From Vibrio coralliilyticus ATCC BAA-450 (lineage in GTDB: Bacteria; Pseudomonadota; Gammaproteobacteria; Enterobacterales; Vibrionaceae): a stretch of DNA of 64,000 nt. The notes below the pieces were generated by a model that saw only the letters and a program-made list of their open reading frames with translations, had not been told where the DNA came from and did not search any database. Where the stretch lies: positions 372,001 through 436,000 of the forward strand of contig NZ_ACZN01000018.1 of the NCBI RefSeq assembly GCF_000176135.1, in the 5' to 3' direction. Shown piece after piece: positions 35,766 through 44,324 of this stretch (position 1 is the stretch's first letter; each line of letters opens with the position of its first letter). Made by a program: the position numbers and the translations under genes.

Positions 35766-37153
35766 TGCATGCAGATAAGCTTTATCCAGCCATCATTACC
35801 TCTGGCGTATGTATCTTCATTGCACTGGTTTGGAAGCTCGTCCCTCATCCTGCTGTTGCCATTGTGCTTAGCATGATGCCTCTTGGGATACTTTTCGTGC
35901 TAAACCAAACTTTTTGGTTGGTCAGCTTATTCGTCCTGTTTTCATTTTTCAGAATTCACGAAGCAATCCCTGCTCTTTACTCGCTAAAAATCCCTTTGTT
36001 ACTTTCAGTCGGAGCCTTAAGTGCTCTGTTGTGGCATAGTTTAATCAGCAAAAATCTTCAGATGTTCTGGCATCAGAGCCTGACTTGGTTCACAGTGTTT
36101 TGGCTGTTGGTGCTTGTTGGAGCCGTATTATCATCCAATCCCGGTTTAGCGATTACCTACTTCAAGTCGATCTATTGGAAGATCATCGTCATGACTCTGG
36201 CAATCGCATGGCTCGTAAATAGCGTTCAAAATGTCAAACGCATTAGTATTCTAATCGTATTAGCAGGAAGTCTGATTGCATTTGTAGCCCTATCCAACTC
36301 CATCAATGGCATTGGCCTAGTAGAAGGAACACGTGTCACCATTGGCCGTCAACTTGGTTCAGTTTTGGGTGACCCAAATGATTTGTCATTAGTACTTATG
36401 TTCCCCCTTGCCTTTGCCATCAGTTTGATGACCACAAAAAACCTTGGCAGCGTTCGAATTCTAGGTTTAGTCGCTACGATATTGGCGTTGAGTGCTGTTA
36501 TCGCAACCCAAAGCCGAGGTGGATTACTCGGTTCAATCGCGGTATTCGGAATATTCGGCTTGCGTATTATACGTTCCAAGTTTCTACTCGCGTTGATTGG
36601 AACTATCGGTTTACTTGTTCTGTTTGCAGCAGCGGGGATTTCTGACAGACAATCAGGAGGCGCCGCTGAAGAAGGCATTGATGCTTCGGCCATGGGCCGA
36701 CTCTATGCTTGGGAAGCGGCTTTTGGTATGGCTGTGGCCAATCCTTTAACAGGCGTTGGATTGAATAACTTCTACGCTAATTACTTTTTCTATAGCCCTC
36801 ACTGGGATGGACTAAACCATGCCGTACATTCGACCTGGTTTGGTGTGCTTGCAGAAACAGGCTTCCTTGGCCTGATTGTATTCATTGGGTGTATCTACTC
36901 ACTGGTCAAAACCAGCAAACAAACGCTGTCACTTCTAGATGCAGTGCCAGATAACTACTCTCCTTACCTTCATGCAACAGCCGCAGCAGTATACGCTGGC
37001 ATTATGGGGACAATCGTGTCGGGCACATTCCTCACTCAAGGCTTTACCTGGCCTATTTATATCCTTGCCGCTCTATGCATCGCCCTGAATCGTATTGTTC
37101 AAAACCATTCTCAAAATGAGAATACGCAGAAGAACGACAAGATTCATATATAA
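35762..37153 (+). CDS. sypL: SypL, Wzy-type polymerase / O-antigen ligase family protein
   Basis: 463 aa integral membrane protein with about ten to twelve segments. The large periplasmic loop carries the O-antigen ligase/polymerase signature region (ATQSRGGLLGSIAVF, then NPLTGVGLNNFYANY and HAVHSTWFGVLAETGFLGL). It probably polymerises the repeat unit in the periplasm. It is the last gene of the sypI unit. A SypG palindrome for the next promoter lies inside its last 50 bp. Confidence 0.88.
   Translation: MMHADKLYPAIITSGVCIFIALVWKLVPHPAVAIVLSMMPLGILFVLNQTFWLVSLFVLFSFFRIHEAIPALYSLKIPLLLSVGALSALLWHSLISKNLQMFWHQSLTWFTVFWLLVLVGAVLSSNPGLAITYFKSIYWKIIVMTLAIAWLVNSVQNVKRISILIVLAGSLIAFVALSNSINGIGLVEGTRVTIGRQLGSVLGDPNDLSLVLMFPLAFAISLMTTKNLGSVRILGLVATILALSAVIATQSRGGLLGSIAVFGIFGLRIIRSKFLLALIGTIGLLVLFAAAGISDRQSGGAAEEGIDASAMGRLYAWEAAFGMAVANPLTGVGLNNFYANYFFYSPHWDGLNHAVHSTWFGVLAETGFLGLIVFIGCIYSLVKTSKQTLSLLDAVPDNYSPYLHATAAAVYAGIMGTIVSGTFLTQGFTWPIYILAALCIALNRIVQNHSQNENTQKNDKIHI
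37108..37122. promoter_or_regulatory. SypG enhancer site upstream of sypM
   Basis: TTCTCAAAATGAGAA, a perfect palindrome inside the sypL 3' end. Its centre is about 79 bp upstream of the -12 element. Confidence 0.8.
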
Positions 37154-37179
37154 CCAATTGTTTTTAATAAGTTTAATTT

Positions 37180-37196
37180 TTGGCACGTTACGTGTA
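37180..37196 (+). promoter_or_regulatory. Sigma-54 promoter of sypM
   Basis: TTGGCACGTTACGTGTA has a perfect -24 element (TTGGCACG), but the -12 dinucleotide is GT rather than GC at the correct 10-base spacing. It is likely functional but weaker. Start near 37207, 27 bp before sypM. Confidence 0.7.
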
Positions 37197-37233
37197 ACAC
37201 CTCCTATTGAAATATAAAAATGCGGAGGCGCTT

Positions 37234-37959
37234 ATGCTGGCTACACACATTAACGAGGTCAAGATTTGGCTAAAAGAGAACCCGAACCCTGTTTATCGCA
37301 AATTGTTTGTCATTTTGAAAAACATTCGCGCTTGCGACCTTCCAACTCCAAGTATCTTCAATAAAACAACTGCTTTTCTCTACAACGGAAGCAAAGCCCT
37401 CTTTGCCAATATGGTTAGAATTCTGATTCACACGCCAGCCTTTAAAGGCCGCCTCACCCAATTTGGCAAACGACTTTATCTATTTGGTGGTGTTCCACTC
37501 GTAACCGGCCCCCTTAAAATTTATTTGGGAGACGACTGCAGGATCTCAGGACAAAGCACATTCAGCGGTCGCACCCAATCATTAGAAACAGAGCTTATCG
37601 TTGGCAATAACGTCGACATAGGATGGCAAACTACAATAGCGGTTGGTAAACGCATTGTTATTGGCGACAACGTAAGAATGGCTGGTAGAGCGTTTCTCTT
37701 TGGTTATTCTGGCCATTCTTTACACGCGGGGAAAAGAGCCTTGGGGGCTGGCGATAGCGAAAGAGACATTGGCAACATCACCTTAGAAAGAGACGTTTGG
37801 TTAGGTACAAATGTTACCGTCTGCCCGAACGTTACTATCGGTCAAGGTACCATTGTAGGGGCTGGCAGTGTCGTAACGAAAAGCCTTCCTTCCTATGTTG
37901 TTGCAGCTGGCAACCCCGCCAAAGTGGTTCGTAAACTAACGAGTAAGGAGATGGAATAA
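37234..37959 (+). CDS. sypM: SypM, hexapeptide-repeat acyltransferase
   Basis: 241 aa from ATG 37234 (MLATHINEVKIWLKEN), 5 bases after GGAGG; a frame-matched TTG at 37207 lies at the predicted transcription start. A left-handed beta-helix of hexapeptide repeats spans about residues 110-230 (VGNNVDIGWQTTIAVGKRIV, ERDVWLGTNVTVCPNVTIG) and ends with SYVVAAGNPAKVVRKL, as in O-acetyltransferases of the CysE/NodL/WbbJ group. It probably acetylates a syp sugar. TAATG overlap with sypN. Confidence 0.9.
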   Translation: MLATHINEVKIWLKENPNPVYRKLFVILKNIRACDLPTPSIFNKTTAFLYNGSKALFANMVRILIHTPAFKGRLTQFGKRLYLFGGVPLVTGPLKIYLGDDCRISGQSTFSGRTQSLETELIVGNNVDIGWQTTIAVGKRIVIGDNVRMAGRAFLFGYSGHSLHAGKRALGAGDSERDIGNITLERDVWLGTNVTVCPNVTIGQGTIVGAGSVVTKSLPSYVVAAGNPAKVVRKLTSKEME

Positions 37960-39074
37960 TGCGTGATCTCATCGTATTTGGCGAAGACTTCGGAGGCTTA
38001 CCTTCAAGTACGCAACACATCGTTTCTCGACTAGCTGCGAATAGAAAAGTGCTTTGGGTTAACTCAATCGGCCTACGTCAGCCTAAGCTCAATAAAAAAG
38101 ATTTTGCTCGCGCTTTCGCCAAGCTACTAGGCCAAAGCAAAAAAGGCTACTCATCGAAGAATGAGCAACTGAGTACAAATATCACTGTCGTAAACTTAAA
38201 AACCATCCCTGCTCCAAAATCTTCGTGGGCAAGGGAAATAGCAAAGTCGATGCTATTAGCTCAACTCAAGCCCATCATCGAAAAGCTGGGGCTAACCAAA
38301 CCGATTTTGTGGACTTCTCTTCCGACTGCAGCGGATTTATGTGGCAACCTAGATGAAGCTGCGGTTGTTTATTACTGTGGGGACGATTTCAACTCGCTTG
38401 CTGGTGTTGATCATGAAACAGTGAGTAATCATGAGAGAAGGCTGGCTGAGAAAGCTCACCTTATCTTGGGTGCAAGCGAGGAAATCTGCAAAAAGTTTGA
38501 CGGATTAAAAACCGCGCACATCCCTCATGGCGTAGACTATGAATTATTTAACACCTCAATAAGCCGTGCTCGAGACCTTCCCTTAGACGGTAAGCCCATT
38601 GCTGGTTTTTACGGCAGCATATCCCAATGGCTGGACTATAAATTGATAGCTCAAGTCTGTTTAGATAATCCTCACTGGAACTTCGTTTTTATCGGGCCAT
38701 TGGAGCTAGATCATAATCCTCTGCCGAATTTTCCAAATGTATTTTACTTGGGCCCAAAACCACACCGAGAGTTGCCTCGATACAGTCAGCACTGGGATGC
38801 GAGCATGCTGCCTTTCTTGTTCAATGATCAGATTCAAGCCTGTAGCCCTTTAAAACTGATGGAGTATCTAGCAGCCGGAACACCTGTTGTTACAACGCCG
38901 TTTCCAGCACTTGCTCCTTATCGATCACACGTCAGTATTGCCAACGATGCGAAACAGTTTAGCCAATCACTTAATCAGGTTCTCAGTATAGGAAACACTG
39001 ATACCGAGATTGTTCGTCGCGACAGCTGGGATGCTCGAAGCCGAGTTGTCAATCAGCTTCTGGAGTCACTATGA
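37959..39074 (+). CDS. sypN: SypN, glycosyltransferase
   Basis: 371 aa GT-B type. It starts MRDLIVFGEDFGGLPSSTQH. The donor domain has AGFYGSISQWLDYKL (about residue 212) and a motif block SPLKLMEYLAAGTPVVTTPF (about residue 300) of the GT4/GT1 group. Sugar unknown. One-base overlap with sypM and a 4-bp overlap with sypO. It is in the third SypG-controlled unit. Confidence 0.85.
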   Translation: MRDLIVFGEDFGGLPSSTQHIVSRLAANRKVLWVNSIGLRQPKLNKKDFARAFAKLLGQSKKGYSSKNEQLSTNITVVNLKTIPAPKSSWAREIAKSMLLAQLKPIIEKLGLTKPILWTSLPTAADLCGNLDEAAVVYYCGDDFNSLAGVDHETVSNHERRLAEKAHLILGASEEICKKFDGLKTAHIPHGVDYELFNTSISRARDLPLDGKPIAGFYGSISQWLDYKLIAQVCLDNPHWNFVFIGPLELDHNPLPNFPNVFYLGPKPHRELPRYSQHWDASMLPFLFNDQIQACSPLKLMEYLAAGTPVVTTPFPALAPYRSHVSIANDAKQFSQSLNQVLSIGNTDTEIVRRDSWDARSRVVNQLLESL

Positions 39075-40507
39075 ATGAACTGAAACTGCGCTTTATCATT
39101 ATCCTTAATGCAGCTTGGAGACAGAGGTACGTAATTGTTCTACCAATGCTGATCATGCCTTTTGCTGGATACTTCGTCGGGAAAATGGCTCCGGAGAAAT
39201 ACGTTTCCCATACCAGTATGCTGATTCAGGAAACGGCAAAAATGAACCCGTTTCTGGAAGATATCGCAGTTTCAACCATGCTCAAGGAGCGTTTGGCAGC
39301 TCTGAGTACATTGCTCAAGAGTCGACATATTTTAAGATCCGTTGCCAAAGAGCGTGGACTGATTGACGATTCAATGTCCCCTTTTCAAGTGGATCAAGTC
39401 ATCGCAGAACTCGCAGCAAGCTTAACGGTTACCCAGCCTGGAAAGGATTTCCTTAAAATCCAGCTTTCTTCTACTCAACCTCAAGGCATGAAAGAACTAT
39501 TAGAATCTGTCAGCGAGCACTTTATAGAGCAAATGCTGGCCCCAGAACGCTCTTCAATCAAAGATTCAAGTGAGTTTCTCACCATGCATATTGATAAGCG
39601 AAGAGAAGATCTCGACTTAGCAGAAACAGCGCTTGCTGATTTTAAGAACAAAAACGCCTCCGTTACACCTGAAATGCAAAGTCAGAGTCTTGCGAGGCTT
39701 GCTAGCCTCAAGCAAAACTTAGCCGAGAAAGAGGCGGAACTTGCTGGGGTTGAGCGGAGTCTGGGCTCACTCGATCAGCAACTGTCTAAAACCAACCCCG
39801 TCGTTGGTAAAATTGAAGACCAAATCATTGAAATTCGCAGTGAGCTAACTTTACTAAGAGCTAAATATACTGATAGTCATAGTGCTGTACTCGGCAAACA
39901 GCGGGAACTTCGTCGACTTGAAAACGAACGTTCGGAACTTCTTAAAGTTGAGCAGCCAAATATCAGCAGCGACCAACTTTGGGATATCGCGAGTAGCAAC
40001 ACTTTGTCTGACATCAGCCAAATTCAACCTTTGCTCGTTACCCAGTTACACAGCCTTCAGCTAGTGCGGGGAAGATTTGAATCCCTGAGTGAAGAAACCA
40101 AAAGCTTGCGTAAAATGATTGAAGATCTTGAGCAACAAGCGAACCGCTTCGGCGACAACGCAAAAGACATGTTCCAGTTGCAGAGGGATGTTCAAATCAA
40201 AAGACAACTCTACGATGAGTTGATTCAAAGGTATGAGATGGCTCAACTTACAGGCTCATTAGGTATCTTTGAGCAAAACAAGCGAGTCAAGATCATTGAT
40301 TTACCTTATACGCCAAGTTCACCAGCTAACCTACCCATAGTCATATTTATTATCGCAGGGTTCGTCGCAGGTATTGGCCTAGGCTGTGGTATCGCTACGC
40401 TCATTGAGCTTTTTGATACTTCGGTTCGAAGCGCGAGTGAGTTGCAATCTCTAACAGGCAAACAGGTGATCACTGCAATTCCTAAAATAAAACCGTTTCA
40501 ATCATAA
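39071..40507 (+). CDS. sypO: SypO, Wzz-type chain-length determinant
   Basis: 478 aa. It has two membrane helices, near residues 19-37 (YVIVLPMLIMPFAGYFVG) and 420-445 (PIVIFIIAGFVAGIGLGCGIA), flanking a long periplasmic region with coiled-coil heptads (about residues 160-390), the classic PCP/Wzz form. The short cytoplasmic tail follows TM2. It should set polymer length and contact SypD, which is shortened and looks inactive. SD TGGAG; ATGA overlap with sypN. Confidence 0.9.
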   Translation: MNELKLRFIIILNAAWRQRYVIVLPMLIMPFAGYFVGKMAPEKYVSHTSMLIQETAKMNPFLEDIAVSTMLKERLAALSTLLKSRHILRSVAKERGLIDDSMSPFQVDQVIAELAASLTVTQPGKDFLKIQLSSTQPQGMKELLESVSEHFIEQMLAPERSSIKDSSEFLTMHIDKRREDLDLAETALADFKNKNASVTPEMQSQSLARLASLKQNLAEKEAELAGVERSLGSLDQQLSKTNPVVGKIEDQIIEIRSELTLLRAKYTDSHSAVLGKQRELRRLENERSELLKVEQPNISSDQLWDIASSNTLSDISQIQPLLVTQLHSLQLVRGRFESLSEETKSLRKMIEDLEQQANRFGDNAKDMFQLQRDVQIKRQLYDELIQRYEMAQLTGSLGIFEQNKRVKIIDLPYTPSSPANLPIVIFIIAGFVAGIGLGCGIATLIELFDTSVRSASELQSLTGKQVITAIPKIKPFQS

Positions 40508-40510
40508 AGA

Positions 40511-40525
40511 ATCTCAAAATAAAAC
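40511..40525. promoter_or_regulatory. Degenerate SypG site upstream of sypP
   Basis: ATCTCAAAATAAAAC fits the left arm of the SypG palindrome with one mismatch, but the right arm (TGAGAA) is lost. Its centre is about 68 bp upstream of the -12 element, the normal position. It is weaker than the other three and may not be the true site. Confidence 0.4.
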
Positions 40526-40571
40526 ACTTCACACATGAAAACTTAAAGCACTGTTATATAGGTACTTTTTT

Positions 40572-40588
40572 TTGGCACAGGTTATGCA
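40572..40588 (+). promoter_or_regulatory. Sigma-54 promoter of sypP
   Basis: TTGGCACAGGTTATGCA, GG and GC 10 bases apart, a close match to the consensus. Predicted start near 40599, 26 bp before sypP. The gap 40508-40624 holds nothing else. Confidence 0.82.
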
Positions 40589-40624
40589 GTTCGTAATTTA
40601 ACCATCGAACACCAAGGAAATCGC

Positions 40625-41716
40625 ATGACCAGTCAACCGAAAACAACCATACATGTTGTTCAGCATTTGGCACCAGGTGGATTAGAAACATTAGCCATCA
40701 ACATGCTCAAGTTTGCTAAACCAGACGAGAACGTTTTCCTGATCAGTCTCGAAGGAAGTCGCTGCGAAACATTGGCAAACTGGCCTAGCTTAAAGAACGT
40801 TGAAGATAAACTTATCTTTCTAACAAAGAAGCCCGGTTTTGATTTCGAGGCGATATCTAAACTGCGTAAACTATTCAAACAAATTAAACCTAGAGTCGTT
40901 CACACTCACCACATTGGGCCTCTGATTTATGGAGCGACTGCAGCTAAACTGGCAGGTGTTCAACACATAGTCCACACAGAACACGACGCTTGGCATCTTA
41001 ACAACCAAAAACATCTTCTGTTGCAAAGCCTTGCCTTGAAACTATCCCGTCCCAATCTGGTGGCAGATGCTGGGCTAGTAAAAGAGCAATTAGATGAGAA
41101 ACTCAACTATGCCAATATCACTGTAATAAAAAACGGCATAGACTGTGAAAGATTCAAGCCGGGATCTCAGGCACAGGCACGCTGTGAGCTTGGCCTACCT
41201 GCGCATGGAAAAATCATAGGTTCCGCTGGACGCCTCGAAAAAGTAAAAGGTCACGATATTCTTCTCAAGGCACTCCCTCTCATTAATAGCAATGTGACTC
41301 TCGCTATTGCAGGCATAGGAAGCCAAAAGGACGCATTAACACGACTGGCTGAAGACTTATCTATCTCTCATCAAGTACGATTTCTCGATTTAGTTGAGGA
41401 CATGCCAACCTTTTATCGTGCTCTCGATGTATTTTGCATGCCATCAAGATGCGAGGGTTTTCCCCTTGCTCCACTGGAAGCTCAAGCGTGTGGCGTTCCT
41501 ACAATCGCGACAAACGTTGGTGGTACCAATGAAACGTTATGTCCTATAACAAGTCAGCTCGCGGAAGCAGAAAATAGTAGTGAGCTTGCTTTAAAGCTAT
41601 CCCAAATGTTGCTTGAGTCCCCTCAATCCTCACCACGCCAGTTTGTTGTCAACAATAACGACATTCGAAAAATGGTGGATGCCTATAGCGCAATAACACA
41701 GGAGGAATACGCATGA
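40625..41716 (+). CDS. sypP: SypP, glycosyltransferase family 4
   Basis: 363 aa GT-B fold. HVVQHLAPGGLETLAINMLK is the acceptor-side start. The donor domain has GSAGRLEKVKGHDILLKAL and MPSRCEGFPLAPLEAQACG (retaining GT4 motif). It resembles sypH in layout. SD AAGGA 6 bases upstream. It starts the fourth SypG-controlled unit (sypP to sypR) and overlaps sypQ by 4 bp. Confidence 0.88.
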   Translation: MTSQPKTTIHVVQHLAPGGLETLAINMLKFAKPDENVFLISLEGSRCETLANWPSLKNVEDKLIFLTKKPGFDFEAISKLRKLFKQIKPRVVHTHHIGPLIYGATAAKLAGVQHIVHTEHDAWHLNNQKHLLLQSLALKLSRPNLVADAGLVKEQLDEKLNYANITVIKNGIDCERFKPGSQAQARCELGLPAHGKIIGSAGRLEKVKGHDILLKALPLINSNVTLAIAGIGSQKDALTRLAEDLSISHQVRFLDLVEDMPTFYRALDVFCMPSRCEGFPLAPLEAQACGVPTIATNVGGTNETLCPITSQLAEAENSSELALKLSQMLLESPQSSPRQFVVNNNDIRKMVDAYSAITQEEYA

Positions 41717-42897
41717 TTGATCTGACCATTGGAATTTTCTTCACAATCTGTGCAGGGCTCATCGTCTATCACCATGTCGGCTACCCTCTTGTGCTTGCTT
41801 GGTATTCTAAGCGCCACCCAGTGGAAGCGTTAAAGCCAATCGAACGTGGTTACAAGATCGCTCGTTCAGATAGACAATGTGCTGACATCACCATTCTTAT
41901 CCCTGCATATAACGAAGAGCAGTGGATCGCAGACAAAATTCGCAACTTAGCCTGTCTGGATTACCCGAAAGAGCACTATAAAGTCATCGTCGCTTGTGAT
42001 GGTTGTACCGACAATACTGCTCAAGTGGCTCAGAACACGATTCAAGAAGCCATTTGCTGTGATACCCATTTTGAAATTCGAGTATTTGAAGAGAACCGCG
42101 GAAAGGTTGCACTAGTGAATGAGCAGATGCTAACGATATCAAGTGACATTACAGCATTGAGCGATGTGTCAGCTCTGATTTCTGTCGATGCCCTGCTGGT
42201 CGCCAACCAACACTTCAAAGATAAAACTGTAGGTGCTGTTAACGGACATTACCAATTACTTTCTAGTGGCAGTGAAGGTGAAAGCAAATACTGGCAATAC
42301 CAAAGCAGAATGAAACTGCATGAGGCGAGTTTGGGCAGCACACTTGGCGCTCATGGTGCTTTCTATTTGTTCAGAACTCACTTGTTTGAACCGCTCAAGC
42401 AAAACGTTATCAACGACGATTTCATCATTCCAATGGAGATTATTCGTAAGGGATATCGAGTGGACTACGACAAGGACATGATCGCATTAGAGCTTGAAGC
42501 AACCAACACCGACAACGATTTTAAACGTCGACTCAGAATTTCTGCTGGCAACATGCAGCAAGCCCTGCAATTGGCAGAATTGTTTTTGCCACGATACAAA
42601 GGCGTCGCTTTTGCTTTCTTTTCAGGCAAAGGTTTAAGACTAATAACACCGTACCTCATGATTCTGTGTCTGGCGCTTTCTGTCGTACTTATTCACCATC
42701 CACTATTTTTCATCGGGACCATTGCACAGCTCGCTGTTTACTCAATTGCGATTCTGGGGCATGTGTTCCCACACATATTTAGCCATAAATACTGTCAGTT
42801 AATCACATACATAGTAGCAGGGCACTTTGCCAACCTAATTGGTGGCTTACGCTATTTGTTCGGTTTCGAAGCCACTCGTTGGACAAGAATTCAATGA
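41713..42897 (+). CDS. sypQ: SypQ, membrane glycosyltransferase family 2
   Basis: 394 aa. An N-terminal membrane helix (IGIFFTICAGLIVYHHVGYPL) precedes a GT-A domain: ADITILIPAYNEEQWIADKI (about residue 57), IVACDGCTDNTAQ and VINDDFIIPMEI. Three to four C-terminal helices follow (MILCLALSVVLIHHPLFFIG). It is a processive-looking inverting glycosyltransferase. Sugar unknown. In V. fischeri SypQ is needed for an essential, PNAG-related step of the polysaccharide (recalled). SD GGAGGAA; 4-bp overlap with sypP. Confidence 0.88.
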   Translation: MIDLTIGIFFTICAGLIVYHHVGYPLVLAWYSKRHPVEALKPIERGYKIARSDRQCADITILIPAYNEEQWIADKIRNLACLDYPKEHYKVIVACDGCTDNTAQVAQNTIQEAICCDTHFEIRVFEENRGKVALVNEQMLTISSDITALSDVSALISVDALLVANQHFKDKTVGAVNGHYQLLSSGSEGESKYWQYQSRMKLHEASLGSTLGAHGAFYLFRTHLFEPLKQNVINDDFIIPMEIIRKGYRVDYDKDMIALELEATNTDNDFKRRLRISAGNMQQALQLAELFLPRYKGVAFAFFSGKGLRLITPYLMILCLALSVVLIHHPLFFIGTIAQLAVYSIAILGHVFPHIFSHKYCQLITYIVAGHFANLIGGLRYLFGFEATRWTRIQ

Positions 42898-42910
42898 TAA
42901 GGAGCATCTT

Positions 42911-43549
42911 ATGAGCAACGTATCTTCTTTATATTCAATCTGGTTAGCAAAACGTATCTTCGATTTTCTATGCGCTGTAATCGGGCTTTTGATGCTGTCA
43001 CCCATCTTGCCCGCGATTGCCTTAGCCATAAAACTCGACTCCAAAGGACCTATTTTCTATAAGCAGCTGCGTGTGGGCAAATCGACACCAGAACAAATGA
43101 TGTTCTTTGAAATCATTAAGTTTCGCACCATGTATGTCGATGCAGAAACGCGTACAGGTGCAGTCTGGGCGACAGAGAACGACCCACGAATTACTCCAGT
43201 TGGTCGTTTCCTGAGAAAGACACGCCTAGATGAGATCCCGCAGTTGTTTAATGTCATCCGAGGCGATATGTCATTGATCGGCCCGCGCCCTGAACGCCCT
43301 AGCTTTTATAACAAGCTAGAAACGGCCATCCCTTACTTTGCTGACCGTACCTATGGAGTAATGCCAGGCATTACAGGGCTAGCGCAGGTTAATCAAGGCT
43401 ATGACACCTGTATCGATGACGTTCGCAGAAAAGTCGGCTTTGACCATAGTTATGCCTTATCACTGCGTTCGCTAAAATCTTGGATTCTGATGGATATCAG
43501 CATCATTACCAAAACACTCATCGTCATGGTCGACGGACGAGGACGATAA
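42911..43549 (+). CDS. sypR: SypR, initiating phosphoglycosyltransferase
   Basis: 212 aa from ATG 42911 (MSNVSSLYSIWLAKR), 6 bases after AAGGAG; the open frame begins earlier inside sypQ but that part is not used. It is the small bacterial sugar transferase family (PglC/WcaJ core only): KRIFDFLCAVIGLLMLSPI (single re-entrant helix), FEIIKFRTMY, TRLDEIPQLFNVIRGDMSLIGPRPE. The last block holds the catalytic Asp-Glu pair (DEIPQ). It moves sugar-1-P to undecaprenyl phosphate and starts the repeat unit. It closes the locus, with a terminator 14 bp downstream. Confidence 0.93.
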   Translation: MSNVSSLYSIWLAKRIFDFLCAVIGLLMLSPILPAIALAIKLDSKGPIFYKQLRVGKSTPEQMMFFEIIKFRTMYVDAETRTGAVWATENDPRITPVGRFLRKTRLDEIPQLFNVIRGDMSLIGPRPERPSFYNKLETAIPYFADRTYGVMPGITGLAQVNQGYDTCIDDVRRKVGFDHSYALSLRSLKSWILMDISIITKTLIVMVDGRGR

Positions 43550-43562
43550 ATCAATCATTTAG

Positions 43563-43594
43563 AGGAGAGAAATCATGCTCTCCTTTTCTATTTT
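43563..43594 (+). terminator. Rho-independent terminator of the syp locus
   Basis: AGGAGAG-8 nt-CTCTCCT, a 7-bp stem followed by TTTCTATTTT. It lies 14 bp after the sypR stop. Confidence 0.8.
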
Positions 43595-43658
43595 GGTATA
43601 AAAAAACGCCAATTCGATTAGTTGTGAAGCAAACAGTTTAAAAACCAATAATTTGCTC

Positions 43659-43687
43659 TTGCACGACCCAAAAAGTCTCGGTAATAT
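43659..43687 (+). promoter_or_regulatory. Promoter of the tRNA-Val pair
   Basis: -35 TTGCAC, 17-bp spacer, -10 TAATAT; the first tRNA starts 21 bp after the -10 box. A good sigma-70 form, as expected for a stable RNA. Confidence 0.65.
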
Positions 43688-43707
43688 CCATCTCGTTCTT
43701 AAGGAAT

Positions 43708-43784
43708 GGGTCCGTAGCTCAGTTGGTTAGAGTACTACCTTGACATGGTAGGGGTCGGCGATTCGAGTTCGCCCGGACCCACCA
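43708..43784 (+). tRNA. tRNA-Val (anticodon GAC), first copy
   Basis: 77 nt with CCA encoded. The acceptor GGGTCCG pairs with CGGACCC, the D-arm is GCTC/GAGT, and the anticodon stem CTACC/GGTAG carries loop TTGACAT, giving GAC. The T-arm is GGCGA-TTCGAGT-TCGCC. It reads GUC and GUU codons. A second identical copy starts 34 nt after this one. Confidence 0.97.
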
Positions 43785-43817
43785 CTCCTTGCTTAAATGC
43801 ACTAAGAACAAAAATTT

Positions 43818-43894
43818 GGGTCCGTAGCTCAGTTGGTTAGAGTACTACCTTGACATGGTAGGGGTCGGCGATTCGAGTTCGCCCGGACCCACCA
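43818..43894 (+). tRNA. tRNA-Val (anticodon GAC), second copy
   Basis: 77 nt, identical to the first copy over its whole length including CCA. The 33-bp spacer has no promoter-like sequence, so both should come from one precursor. A terminator follows. Confidence 0.97.
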
Positions 43895-43904
43895 AATTTT
43901 ATAA

Positions 43905-43937
43905 CAAAGCCCGCTTATAGCGGGCTTTGTTGTTTTT
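43905..43937 (+). terminator. Rho-independent terminator of the tRNA pair
   Basis: CAAAGCCCGC-TTATA-GCGGGCTTTG, a 10-bp perfect stem followed by TTGTTTTT, 11 bp after the second tRNA. Confidence 0.92.
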
Positions 43938-43964
43938 GGAGATACCTCATTAGATTGAGTTAAT

Positions 43965-44141
43965 CTAATGCGCTTCTTCTAGCCGTTTTTCATTACCGAG
44001 TATCGTGTACTCTTGGCTAGCCTGCTCTAGCGTGTTCTGATATCCATCATAAGAACACTCTCCAATATCGTTTCTCGGACATATGGAAACATGATTCTTA
44101 TCGATCATCTCTATTCCACAGTTCGGGCAATATCTATCCAT
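43965..44141 (-). CDS. Small zinc-ribbon-like protein
   Basis: 58 aa from ATG 44141 (MDRYCPNCGIEMIDKNH), 5 bases after a perfect AGGAGG; longer in-frame starts lack this. Cysteines occur as CPNC, then CPRND and EC, a likely zinc-binding module of four Cys. The rest is acidic and helical (YQNTLEQASQEY). No family recognised. It lies alone between the tRNA pair and a DUF2127-type gene on the same strand, and the strong SD shows that it is translated. Confidence 0.7.
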   Translation of the reverse strand: MDRYCPNCGIEMIDKNHVSICPRNDIGECSYDGYQNTLEQASQEYTILGNEKRLEEAH

Positions 44142-44324
44142 GGCAACCTCCTGACGTTGTCTGCCTTGTACATACAGGTTCATAACCCTGCACTAGTCAC
44201 TCTAGCTATTTTCAGATTCGAAACCAGCGATACCGCTCTCGGGTTTACAGCTTTTTACACTCTATTACAGTATCTGCTGTACTCATCATCATGTTTGCAT
44301 AACAAACATGATTTCCAGCACAAG

